Shown: positions 1 through 6,083 of the stretch, piece after piece
Position numbering within the stretch: the first letter of the stretch is position 1
How the letters are laid out: every line of letters begins with the position of its first letter
Source of the DNA: Acidimicrobiia bacterium
GTDB lineage: Bacteria; Actinomycetota; Acidimicrobiia; Spongiisociales; ZC4RG35
NCBI GenBank assembly: GCA_030623125.1
Contig: JAUXMQ010000005.1
Span: 1 to 12,686, forward strand
Reading direction: 5' to 3'
Length of the DNA stretch: 12,686 nucleotides
The notes under the pieces: generated by a model
The model's database searches: none
The model's input: only the letters and a program-made list of their open reading frames with translations
Told to the model about the DNA's origin: nothing
Program-made: the position numbers and the translations under genes

Positions 1-59
1 GAATCGGACCCGCGTCCCGAGCTTGGGAAGCTCGTGTTCTACCATTGAACTACACCCGC
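1..59 (-). tRNA. tRNA-Gly (anticodon CCC), 3' end cut by the window edge
   Basis: Reading the minus strand from base 59, the sequence gives a 5' acceptor strand GCGGGTG, TA at positions 8-9, a D-arm with GTTC/GAAC stem, an anticodon stem CGAGC/GCTCG (bases 30-34 and 18-22) and a loop TTCCCAA. This places the anticodon CCC at bases 25-27, so the tRNA decodes GGG glycine codons. The T-arm begins with GCGGG and loop TCCGATT, then the window ends, so about the last 15 bases (3' T-stem, 3' acceptor strand, discriminator) are missing. No AT-rich -10 box is evident just upstream (bases 60-110 of the opposite strand), so the gene may be processed from a longer transcript. Confidence 0.93.
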
Positions 60-190
60 TGAGAGGCCAGACTCGCCCACGCTTCACTCTCGGCCAGCTG
101 CTCGACCGTAAGGCCGTCGATGGTGGTAATCCGTCCTGGGTCGGCTAGGTTCTCGGTTGCTTCCACCTCTTCACGAAACGAGATACCCAT
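50..190 (-). CDS. candidate 46-residue small ORF running into the tRNA-Gly gene (doubtful)
   Basis: An ATG at 190-188 opens a 46-codon frame that ends with the TAG formed by the conserved TA of the tRNA (bases 52-50), so it overlaps the tRNA 5' end by ten bases. The product would be acidic and helix-prone, starting MGISFREEVEATENLADPG. It fills the otherwise empty 60-188 interval, and its ATG shares the CATG with the start of the divergent lipoprotein gene. I do not recognise a family. No good Shine-Dalgarno sequence lies at normal spacing (an AGGTAGGA-like run is about 14 bases upstream). It could be a leader peptide, a small protein, or a chance frame; I consider chance quite possible. Confidence 0.22.
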   Translation of the reverse strand: MGISFREEVEATENLADPGRITTIDGLTVEQLAESEAWASLASQRV

Positions 191-962
191 GAAGACCAAT
201 CGTCCTACCTGGTTACTGGTCACTGTTTTACTGGCTTTGTCCTTGGCCGCCTGCGGCGACATCACCCTCCCGGTTGAGTCGACAGATTCCCCGGCAGGAA
301 CCGAAGCGCCTGAGACGACGGATGCCCCTGCGACCACGGAGGCACCGCCGGCGACCGAGGCTCCCCCGGCGACCGAAGCTCCCGCTGATGACGAAAGTGA
401 GACCAACTGGCCGTTGCTGATCGGACTGTTCCTCCTGGCCTTCCTGCTGATAGGCATGATCATGGGCCGGTCGCGGAAGAAGACCGCCGTTCCACTTCCT
501 GTCTCCACAGAGAGGACTTTGAAGGATTATGCCCGTGATGGCTACAGCGAGGCTCGTTGGCTGCTCGACGGGCTTACCGACGAGTTGGCGATATGGCGTG
601 GAAACGCCCTCTACGACCATCGCACCGGAGCGGAAGACTCAGCCGGAACGGCGATGTTGGCGACATGGTCTCAGCTTGATGACCGAATGAATCAGGCCAA
701 GGATGAGCTTTACCGGGCCGAGGCGGCTGCACCCGACCAGAACACCGCTCAGACGATACATGCCACGATCTCAGCTCTCGGGGAGACACGGACAGCGGTC
801 GACGCGCGTGCGGAAGCCCGACTCAACACAAGACAGACCGAGTCAGCCGATCAGACGGCTTTGGCCGAGGCCGGCGAACGGGAGCGGCTTTCCTCGGCGA
901 ATCTGGCCGAGAAGCGTCAGAAGCTCAACGACGCGTTGCTCGCCCTCAGCGCTGTCGTCTAG
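189..962 (+). CDS. lipoprotein-like protein with a TEAP-repeat linker, a transmembrane helix and a C-terminal helical domain
   Basis: A 257-residue protein of unknown function. Residues 1-22 form a signal peptide ending in the lipobox LAAC (Cys22), which suggests lipid modification. Residues about 29-71 are a low-complexity Thr/Glu/Ala/Pro linker with PATEAP repeats. Residues about 74-93 form a strongly hydrophobic helix followed by the positive RSRKK, and the remaining ~160 residues are charged, Ala-rich and likely coiled-coil (frequent heptad-like Ala/Leu). I place the start at ATG 189 because the signal peptide begins there; the frame is open further upstream to 120 but that extension has no membrane signal. 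The layout is odd: a lipid-anchored N-terminus plus an internal helix with positive charges on its C-terminal side would put the coiled-coil domain in the cytoplasm. Alternatively Cys22 may not be lipidated and the first helix is a plain signal or anchor. A TAGGTT at 146-151 could be its -10 box, leaving a ~30-base leader, but no clear Shine-Dalgarno is visible. Confidence 0.8.
   Translation: MKTNRPTWLLVTVLLALSLAACGDITLPVESTDSPAGTEAPETTDAPATTEAPPATEAPPATEAPADDESETNWPLLIGLFLLAFLLIGMIMGRSRKKTAVPLPVSTERTLKDYARDGYSEARWLLDGLTDELAIWRGNALYDHRTGAEDSAGTAMLATWSQLDDRMNQAKDELYRAEAAAPDQNTAQTIHATISALGETRTAVDARAEARLNTRQTESADQTALAEAGERERLSSANLAEKRQKLNDALLALSAVV
330..383 (+). repeat. 18-bp tandem repeat coding for the PATEAP linker
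   Basis: Two near-identical 18-base units (348-365 and 366-383) begin CCGGCGACCGA and differ by one base (G/A); a diverged unit precedes them at 330-347. Each encodes P-A-T-E-A-P (P-A-T-T-E-A-P in the diverged copy). The in-frame unit length means copy-number changes would only lengthen or shorten the extracytoplasmic linker of the lipoprotein. Confidence 0.8.
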
Positions 963-1035
963 CCATTCCATGAAACGCTCGACTTCGTTCGGCCGTTTGT
1001 GGGTTTGACGTAGCAGCGGTGAGCCTGGCTCAGTG

Positions 1036-1254
1036 TCAGGTGAAGAGAGTCACCGCGCCCCAGACACTCAGAAGGAGTCCGACTGCCGACAGGAACACAA
1101 CTCTCCCTGGCCGATATTGGGCGTGTTCAACCCCTTTGGGGGCCTTGCCTTGACGGTGCTTCCACCAGGCCAGCCCATTTCCGATGAGCAGGGCAAGACC
1201 GAGACCGAGGATCAGCTCCGGCAGAAGGTTCTCGAAGTCGAGCAGGTCTCCCAC
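1036..1254 (-). CDS. small two-helix membrane protein of unknown function
   Basis: A 72-residue protein (from GTG 1254) with two hydrophobic stretches, about residues 10-31 and 51-71, joined by a polar loop of about 20 residues rich in Lys, Arg, His and Gly (KHRQGKAPK). This is a simple hairpin topology. I do not recognise the family. The minus frame stays open far upstream into thrB, but those codons are the antisense of a conserved gene and cannot be real. Possible starts are GTG 1263 and GTG 1254; I prefer 1254 because a TACCGT box (1262-1267) lies exactly seven bases upstream, matching the leaderless spacing of other genes here. It is divergent from thrB with only about 33 bases between the two start codons, and convergent with the lipoprotein gene. 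Confidence 0.62.
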   Translation of the reverse strand: MGDLLDFENLLPELILGLGLALLIGNGLAWWKHRQGKAPKGVEHAQYRPGRVVFLSAVGLLLSVWGAVTLFT

Positions 1255-1261
1255 GGTTGGC

Positions 1262-1267
1262 ACGGTA
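1262..1267 (-). promoter_or_regulatory. possible -10 box of the small membrane protein gene
   Basis: On the minus strand TACCGT is followed by seven bases and then GTG (1254). The geometry agrees with a leaderless or one-base-leader transcript. No -35 consensus is seen. It lies next to, and on the opposite strand from, the thrB -10 box. Confidence 0.35.
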
Positions 1268-1275
1268 ACGCCGAA

Positions 1276-1281
1276 TAGGCT
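1276..1281 (+). promoter_or_regulatory. likely -10 box of thrB (leaderless)
   Basis: TAGGCT is followed by exactly six bases and then GTG 1288, so transcription would start on the first base of the start codon. There is no Shine-Dalgarno sequence upstream of thrB. A TTGGCA at 1257-1262 is only 13 bases away, too close for a normal -35, so the box stands on spacing alone. Confidence 0.5.
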
Positions 1282-1287
1282 GATTGT

Positions 1288-2136
1288 GTGAGTGAAATGG
1301 CTGTCGCCTCTGCACCCGCGACCACAGCGAACCTGGGCCCGGCGTTTGATTGCATCGGACTCGCCCTCAGTCCCCGTTGCACAGTGCGAGCCCGTGAGGC
1401 GGACGAGTGGTCGGTCCAGCATGTGGGGGAGTTTCGACCCGGGCCGATGGACGGCGACGGCGTGCTTGCTGCCGCACGCCAGGTCGTTGGTGAGAGCCCT
1501 CTTTCGATAGAGGTCGACACAGAGATTCCCATAGGCAAGGGACTGGGCTCCTCGGCGGCGGCCTATGTGGCTGGCACAGCGGCAGCTCTTCGCGCTGTCG
1601 GCGAGGACGCCTCTCCAGACCGCGTGTTTCGCTTGGCGAAGGAGTTGGAAGGACATGACGACCAGGTGGGTGCAGCGGTCTATGGCGGTTTGGTCCTCAT
1701 CCCGGCCGAGGGGCTCCCGATGAGACTCCCCGTCCATCCGTCGTTGAGACCGGTCGTTGCCGTGCCACCGACACGCCTGCCCACATACAAGGCCCGATCC
1801 ATCCTCGCTGACGAGATACCGAGGGATGTCGTGATACGAAGTCTGGCCAGAGTCTCCGCGCTCACGGTCGGACTCATCACCGGGGATCCCGGCATGCTCT
1901 CAGCCGCCCACGGTGATGAGATTCACGAGGCTCCGAGGGCTCACCTGAGTCCCGAAGTCGGTCACCTCATGGATGTGGCACGACGTGCAGGCGCCCTTCA
2001 CGTGGCCCGGTCGGGAGCGGGACCTTCGGTCGTGGCGATCACCACGTTCGACACGGCTGATCGTGTAGCGGATGCTTTCCGGAAAGAGGGGGTCGGAGTC
2101 ATCAACGAGTCCATGGACACCACGGGCTTGGTTTGA
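1288..2136 (+). CDS. thrB: homoserine kinase (GHMP kinase family)
   Basis: Homoserine kinase phosphorylates L-homoserine with ATP to O-phosphohomoserine, the penultimate step of threonine synthesis in the cytoplasm. The 282-residue product carries all three GHMP motifs: PATTANLGPAFDCIGLAL near residues 10-27 (the usual GPGFD is GPAFD here), the phosphate-binding loop IGKGLGSSAAA near residues 82-92, and SGAGPSVVAI near residue 240. It is slightly shorter than the usual ~300 residues. The start is GTG 1288, supported by a -10 box six bases upstream; ATG 1297 is an alternative that removes three residues. Unlike the common hom-thrC-thrB arrangement, neither thrC nor hom is adjacent: the next gene downstream is the tiny ribosomal protein bS22, and a small membrane protein diverges upstream. 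Confidence 0.93.
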   Translation: MSEMAVASAPATTANLGPAFDCIGLALSPRCTVRAREADEWSVQHVGEFRPGPMDGDGVLAAARQVVGESPLSIEVDTEIPIGKGLGSSAAAYVAGTAAALRAVGEDASPDRVFRLAKELEGHDDQVGAAVYGGLVLIPAEGLPMRLPVHPSLRPVVAVPPTRLPTYKARSILADEIPRDVVIRSLARVSALTVGLITGDPGMLSAAHGDEIHEAPRAHLSPEVGHLMDVARRAGALHVARSGAGPSVVAITTFDTADRVADAFRKEGVGVINESMDTTGLV

Positions 2137-2161
2137 CCTAACCCCTGAATAGCGCGACGAT
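2133..2161 (+). promoter_or_regulatory. possible promoter of the bS22 gene
   Basis: TTGACC (2133-2138, overlapping the thrB stop codon) is separated by 17 bases from GACGAT (2156-2161). The -35 is good (five of six matches to TTGACA) and the -10 poor (three of six). It would give a leader of about 30 bases before ATG 2197. Read-through from thrB is an alternative source of transcription. Confidence 0.3.
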
Positions 2162-2196
2162 GATGGCTGTCTCCCCCCTTTTTGTGAGGTTCTTGC

Positions 2197-2289
2197 ATGG
2201 GTTCGTTGGTGAAAAAGCGTCGAAAGAAGATGTCGAAGCACAAGTATCGCAAGCGTTTGAAGGCGAATCGTCACAAACGCAAGAAGTGA
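2197..2289 (+). CDS. small ribosomal subunit protein bS22-like (AURKAIP1/COX24 domain)
   Basis: A 30-residue, extremely basic protein (about 18 Lys, Arg or His) that begins MGSLVKKRRKKMSKHKYRKR and ends in RHKRKK. The pattern MGS-hydrophobic-V-K-K-R-R-K-x-M-x-K-x-x-x-R matches the actinobacterial AURKAIP1/COX24-domain protein, identified in mycobacterial ribosomes as bS22, a small-subunit protein. The start is well set: a GAGGT Shine-Dalgarno at 2186-2190 with six bases to ATG, and an intrinsic terminator 22 bases after the stop. It lies 60 bases after thrB. The gene is easily missed because of its size. The assignment rests on recalled family resemblance, plus the ribosomal-protein-like composition. 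Confidence 0.88.
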   Translation: MGSLVKKRRKKMSKHKYRKRLKANRHKRKK

Positions 2290-2310
2290 CATCCAATCGA
2301 TAAGCGTGAA

Positions 2311-2342
2311 GGACCGGGTCCGCTGTGGCCCGGTTCTTCTTT
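2311..2342 (+). terminator. intrinsic terminator of the bS22 gene
   Basis: GGACCGGG pairs with CCCGGTTC (eight pairs including one G-T), and the apical part can extend by CC/GG with one bulged T around a GCTGT loop. The stem is followed directly by a TTCTTT tract. The T-run is only on the plus-strand side, so it ends bS22 (and any thrB read-through) and not the convergent CopD-like gene. Confidence 0.82.
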
Positions 2343-2373
2343 GCGTCTCAGACCTTGCGCTGGTGACAGACCA

Positions 2374-2748
2374 CTAGAGGGTGGTCGCCAACCAGAGGAT
2401 CACCAGGGCCAGAATCAGGATGACTCCCTGGATCGCCCCTCGAACCGCAGGTGACTGCTCCCTGGCCGCCATTGTGTGCCAGACGGCGAGCAGGGCAGAA
2501 AGCATCACCAGCCCGATCTTGGCTATCAGGGTCCCGGTCCACACCCGGTCGAACACCATCAATGTCCCGGTCAGTACCAGCAGACCGAGAGCCGTCCATG
2601 ACATCACACCGAACCGCTTGGCGATTGCTTGGATCACCGAACGGTCGTCGGTGGTCTTGCGTACCGCCGGAACAAGGCCGCCCAGGACGACCAGGCCGCC
2701 CACCCAAACGGTGGCGCTCAGCAGGTGGATGTAGAAGATGAACCTCAA
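2374..2748 (-). CDS. CopD-like four-helix integral membrane protein
   Basis: A 124-residue membrane protein with four hydrophobic segments (about residues 5-26, 47-67, 73-93 and 102-122). The first helix carries IHLLSATVWVGG, typical of the CopD / copper-resistance-D-like superfamily, and a second His follows Trp at the end of helix 3 (W90-H91). In that superfamily such His residues are often candidate metal or heme ligands. The full CopD is larger, so this is a single-domain relative; a copper role is only suggested by family and by the copA operon 0.9 kb upstream on the same strand. The start is TTG 2748, the only start codon between the in-frame TGA upstream and the first helix; no good Shine-Dalgarno is visible. 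It follows the PAC2 gene by 58 bases and could be co-transcribed with it. Confidence 0.75.
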   Translation of the reverse strand: MRFIFYIHLLSATVWVGGLVVLGGLVPAVRKTTDDRSVIQAIAKRFGVMSWTALGLLVLTGTLMVFDRVWTGTLIAKIGLVMLSALLAVWHTMAAREQSPAVRGAIQGVILILALVILWLATTL

Positions 2749-2806
2749 GGATGTGTTCTCGAGGCTGCCGACATCTCATGCGGTGCCGGGAACCTGAGCT
2801 TGGCCA

Positions 2807-3637
2807 TCAAGACTGATCGCGGAGAAAGTCCTCGATCTCCTCCATCAACTCCTCACTGTTCTCAGCGTCGACGTCGGCTTCCTCCTCGAGACGCTCCACG
2901 TACTTCTGAAGCTCGTCGTTGCCCTCGAGGGCCTCGTCGACGGTGGACAGAAAGTGTCGGGTCTCCAGAGCCAGGTCACCCATGTCCAGGGTGACGCCAA
3001 GCAATTCGGCTGCCTTGGCGGCCAGGGCCTCAGTGGCCGGAGGGTATTCCTGGTTTGACAGATAGTGAGGTACGGCGGCCCAGACCGATATCACGTCGAT
3101 ACCAGCGTTGCCGAGGGCGTGATTGAGGACACCGAGAATTCCCGTTGGGCCTTCGTATCCCGACGGAAGCAGACCATGAAGAGTCAGCGTGTCGGGCCGG
3201 GTTGAGGATCCGACCAGGGGCACCGGGAGCGTGTGCGCAACCTGACCGATGAAAGCTCCGATAGTTATCGTCCGGCTTACTCCGAGGGAGGTCAGCGCCT
3301 CGACGAGGTCGCCCGTGAAGACCTTCCACCGATAGTGGGGTTCCTCACCGAGGACGACCACTACGTCACGCTCGGTTCCACGAACGACATGGATCTCATT
3401 GCGCGGCCACGTGATGCTCCTGATGCCCTCAGAGTCGAGTTCGACCATTGGCCGTCGAACCTGGAAGTCGAAATGGTCATCGGGGTCGATCACGGCGATG
3501 AGTTCTGCATCGGAGTGCTCGATGAAAGAGGCGACAGCCTGGCTGGCGGATTCGCCGGCGTCGCCCCAGCCCTCAAAGGCCATCAGGGCCACAGGGTCAC
3601 GGAGCACCGGTCGGTCGAGCCATTGCAACGAGGCCAT
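2807..3637 (-). CDS. PAC2 family protein (proteasome-assembly-chaperone-2-like)
   Basis: A 276-residue cytosolic protein of the PAC2 family, found in most actinobacteria and related to eukaryotic/archaeal proteasome assembly chaperone PAC2. Its bacterial function is not established. Diagnostic stretches are the N-terminal LMAFEGWGDAGESASQAV (residues about 18-35), the IDPDDHFDF segment followed by RRPMV near residues 50-65, and the glycine-rich middle (TIGAFIGQVAHTLPV, SGYEGPTGILGVLNHAL). The last ~50 residues are highly acidic and probably coiled-coil (VERLEEEADVDAENSEELM). The start ATG 3637 is backed by a TAGGTT box exactly six bases upstream, so the gene is likely transcribed from its own leaderless promoter although it lies only 35 bases after the copA stop codon. 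Confidence 0.9.
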   Translation of the reverse strand: MASLQWLDRPVLRDPVALMAFEGWGDAGESASQAVASFIEHSDAELIAVIDPDDHFDFQVRRPMVELDSEGIRSITWPRNEIHVVRGTERDVVVVLGEEPHYRWKVFTGDLVEALTSLGVSRTITIGAFIGQVAHTLPVPLVGSSTRPDTLTLHGLLPSGYEGPTGILGVLNHALGNAGIDVISVWAAVPHYLSNQEYPPATEALAAKAAELLGVTLDMGDLALETRHFLSTVDEALEGNDELQKYVERLEEEADVDAENSEELMEEIEDFLRDQS

Positions 3638-3643
3638 GTATTC

Positions 3644-3649
3644 AACCTA
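3644..3649 (-). promoter_or_regulatory. likely -10 box of the PAC2 gene (leaderless)
   Basis: On the minus strand TAGGTT is followed by six bases (GAATAC) and ATG 3637. The predicted first transcribed base is the A of the start codon. No Shine-Dalgarno sequence fits in the short gap after copA, and no clear -35 hexamer is seen. Confidence 0.5.
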
Positions 3650-3672
3650 CACCGGTGGACGTTGTATGAAGG

Positions 3673-5862
3673 CTATGCCCAGAAGGTCTTGAAACGTCTG
3701 AGACGAAGGGCGTTCAGGACAACCGATACCGAGGAAAAGGCCATTGCCCCGGCGGCGATCATTGGATTGAGAAAACCCAGGGCAGCGAGGGGGATGGCGG
3801 CCGTGTTGTAGCCGAAGGCCCAGAACAGGTTTTGCTTGATAGTCCGGAATGTGGCGCTGGCGAGGTCGATGGCAGTCGGGACGAGTCGGGGGTCTCCGTT
3901 CAGGAGTACCACATCACCCGCTTCCAAAGCCACATCGGTTCCGGAGCCCACGGCCATTCCAAGATCTGCCTGGGTCAACGCAGGGGCGTCGTTGACGCCG
4001 TCTCCGACGAAGGCCACCGATCGCCCGAGTACCTGGTAGGTGCGGACTGTCTCCGCCTTGTCTCCAGGGAGCACCTCCGCCCGAACGTCACTGACTCCTA
4101 TCTGTGAGGCGATGTGTTCCGCGGTTCTGGCGTTGTCCCCGGTGATCATGCCGGTGGTAATGCCGGCTTCACCCAGAGTTGCGACCGCCACTTTCGACTC
4201 TGGGCGAATGGTGTCGGCGACGGCGATTACTCCTCGAGCCTCGCCGTCCCAACCGGCAAGGAAGGCTGTCTTACCGTCGTCTTCGAGAGATGCCAGCCGA
4301 TCTGCCCAGCGTTCGGAGATGATCAGACCCTGGTCGGCACCGAGCTTGGCCTTGCCAACGACGATCTCGTGGCCGTCGACTTGTCCGACGACGCCAAGTC
4401 CGGCGAAGCTCTCTATCGAATCCGGAGTCACGAGCTCTATCTCCCTCTCGTCGGCACCGAGGGCGACTGCCTTGCCAATCGGATGCCCGGAGGCTGCCTC
4501 GACCGAAGCGACCAGCCGGATGAACTCATCCTCGGGCTCGTCGGTTTCCACGTCGGTGAGAGTCATTATCCCGGTGGTGAGCGTGCCCGTCTTGTCGAAG
4601 AGAACCATGTCGACATGTCCGGCCTGTTCGAACACTTCGGCGCGTTTGAAGAGAATTCCGAGCTCAGCCCCACGTCCGCTACCCACCATGATCGCTGTGG
4701 GGGTTGCCAATCCCAGCGCACAGGGGCAGGCGATGATCAGTACTGCTACGCCGGCCTGAAACGCTGGGCCGATCTCGTTGCTCAACGCCAGCCATACCAG
4801 GGTTGTTGCCACAGCGAGCAGGATGACGGTGGGCACGAAGACGCTTGAAACCCGATCTGCGAGACGCTGTGTCGGCGCCTTCGATCCCTGGGCCTCCTCG
4901 ACCATTCGGACGATCGCGGCCAGGGCGGTATCGGAGCCAACTGCCGTTGCCTCTACGGTCAGACGGCCCTCCTGGTTGACGGTGCCCCCGAACACATCGT
5001 CGCCCTGTCTCTTGTCAACTGGTAGCGACTCGCCGGTGAGCATGGACTCGTCGAGCGATGATGCCCCCGTCTCGATTGAGCCGTCGGTGGGTATCTTCTC
5101 ACCGGGTAGGACGATCATGACATCGCCGGGAAGGACGTTCTCGATCGGAACCATCCTCTCCTGACCATCAACGAGGACCCGGGCCTCCTTGGCGCCGAGT
5201 TCGAGGAGACGGTGTACCGCTTCGGAAGCGCGACCTTTGGCGCGAGCCTCGAAAGCGCGGCCGAGAGTGATCAGGCTGATGATCATTCCGGCGGTCTCGA
5301 AGAACACCGGTTCTCCGGCGAATAGCGCCCAGATCGAATAGAAGTAGGCGGCGAGCGATCCCAGTGAGATCAGCGTGTCCATGCTCGCGGTGAAGCTGCG
5401 CGCCTGCCGGACCGCGACCGAATGGAACTGCCAGCCTCCCCACGCCACGACAGGGGTGATCAAGATCCATTGCAGGGCATGATTCCAAAAGGCATTCGGT
5501 CCGAAAATGGCCAATGCCATTACGGGCAGGGTGAGGGCCGCTGCTGTCCAGAAACGCTTCCACTGGATGCTCTCGTCGTCGTGGTAGTGATCGACCATGT
5601 CTCGGGGGTCGTCTTCCTCGTGTCGTTCTTCGAGCTGGTAGCCGATCTTCTCGACGGCGGCTGCGAGAGCCGCCGGATCGGTGCTCGGGTCGATGCGAAC
5701 AAGGGCCGTGGCCCCGGCTAGGTTCACTGATGCCGTTTCAACGCCTGCCTGGCGGCCGAGAACCCGCTCGATCCTGACCGCGCAGGTGGCACACGTCATC
5801 CCGTCGATGTTGAAGAGGATGGTGTCGGTGTCGACGCTTTTCGACAGCTTTTGATCAACCAA
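3673..5862 (-). CDS. copA: Cu(I)-exporting P1B-type ATPase
   Basis: A 729-residue heavy-metal ATPase that pumps Cu(I) out of the cytoplasm using ATP. Visible in order: one N-terminal metal-binding domain with GMTCATC (Cys24, Cys27), TM helices, the actuator motif TGES (276-279), the intramembrane metal site CPC (379-381), the phosphorylation motif DKTGTLT (Asp423), HP (His460), TGDN, and GDGVND (620-625). The last two helices carry the YN and MxxSS features (FGYN, MAFSS) that mark Cu(I)-type P1B-1 pumps. Length is normal for a one-MBD CopA. The frame is open upstream to 5949 across copZ, but I take TTG 5862 as start because it overlaps only the last eight bases of copZ; ATG 5928 would give a 22-residue basic extension lying inside copZ. 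It is the last gene of the merR-copZ-copA operon. Confidence 0.95.
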   Translation of the reverse strand: MVDQKLSKSVDTDTILFNIDGMTCATCAVRIERVLGRQAGVETASVNLAGATALVRIDPSTDPAALAAAVEKIGYQLEERHEEDDPRDMVDHYHDDESIQWKRFWTAAALTLPVMALAIFGPNAFWNHALQWILITPVVAWGGWQFHSVAVRQARSFTASMDTLISLGSLAAYFYSIWALFAGEPVFFETAGMIISLITLGRAFEARAKGRASEAVHRLLELGAKEARVLVDGQERMVPIENVLPGDVMIVLPGEKIPTDGSIETGASSLDESMLTGESLPVDKRQGDDVFGGTVNQEGRLTVEATAVGSDTALAAIVRMVEEAQGSKAPTQRLADRVSSVFVPTVILLAVATTLVWLALSNEIGPAFQAGVAVLIIACPCALGLATPTAIMVGSGRGAELGILFKRAEVFEQAGHVDMVLFDKTGTLTTGIMTLTDVETDEPEDEFIRLVASVEAASGHPIGKAVALGADEREIELVTPDSIESFAGLGVVGQVDGHEIVVGKAKLGADQGLIISERWADRLASLEDDGKTAFLAGWDGEARGVIAVADTIRPESKVAVATLGEAGITTGMITGDNARTAEHIASQIGVSDVRAEVLPGDKAETVRTYQVLGRSVAFVGDGVNDAPALTQADLGMAVGSGTDVALEAGDVVLLNGDPRLVPTAIDLASATFRTIKQNLFWAFGYNTAAIPLAALGFLNPMIAAGAMAFSSVSVVLNALRLRRFKTFWA

Positions 5863-6064
5863 AGACTGCGTATCCCTGTTCTTCGATGGTCGCCTTGATC
5901 GAGTCGAGCTCGACGGCGTGTTCGTCATACGAAACGTCGATGGTCGCATCGGGAACCGATACTTCGACGGTCGAGACTCCTCCCAAGGATCCGACCGCCC
6001 CTTCCAGGCTGCTCTTGCAGTGTCCGCAGTGGACTTCCGGAACCTGAAGTTGTATTTGAGTCAT
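5855..6064 (-). CDS. copZ: copper chaperone, heavy-metal-associated domain protein
   Basis: A 69-residue single HMA domain (ferredoxin-like fold) that would carry Cu(I) in the cytosol and pass it to CopA. The metal motif is VHCGHC (Cys13, Cys16), the CxxC of CopZ/Atx1-like chaperones, here with GH between the cysteines; the C-terminal half (SIKATIEEQGYAVFG) is the usual last helix and strand of the fold. The start ATG 6064 has an AAAGGA Shine-Dalgarno at 6075-6080, ten bases upstream. The gene begins 19 bases after the merR stop codon and its end overlaps the presumed TTG start of copA, so translation of the pair is probably coupled. Confidence 0.92.
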   Translation of the reverse strand: MTQIQLQVPEVHCGHCKSSLEGAVGSLGGVSTVEVSVPDATIDVSYDEHAVELDSIKATIEEQGYAVFG

Positions 6065-6083
6065 TGTGTTGGTGTCCTTTCGT

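Noticed and set aside
1020..1032. TGAGC-CTG-GCTCA hairpin between the convergent lipoprotein and small membrane genes
   Set aside because: Only five base pairs and no T-tract on either strand, so not a convincing terminator.
1264..1737. N-terminal extension of the small two-helix protein to 233 residues
   Set aside because: The extension is antisense to the GHMP motifs of thrB and has no protein-like features.
4040..4848. Long plus-strand open frames of about 240 codons inside copA
   Set aside because: They are antisense to conserved copA motifs, with Ser/Pro/Arg-rich composition typical of shadow frames in high-GC DNA.
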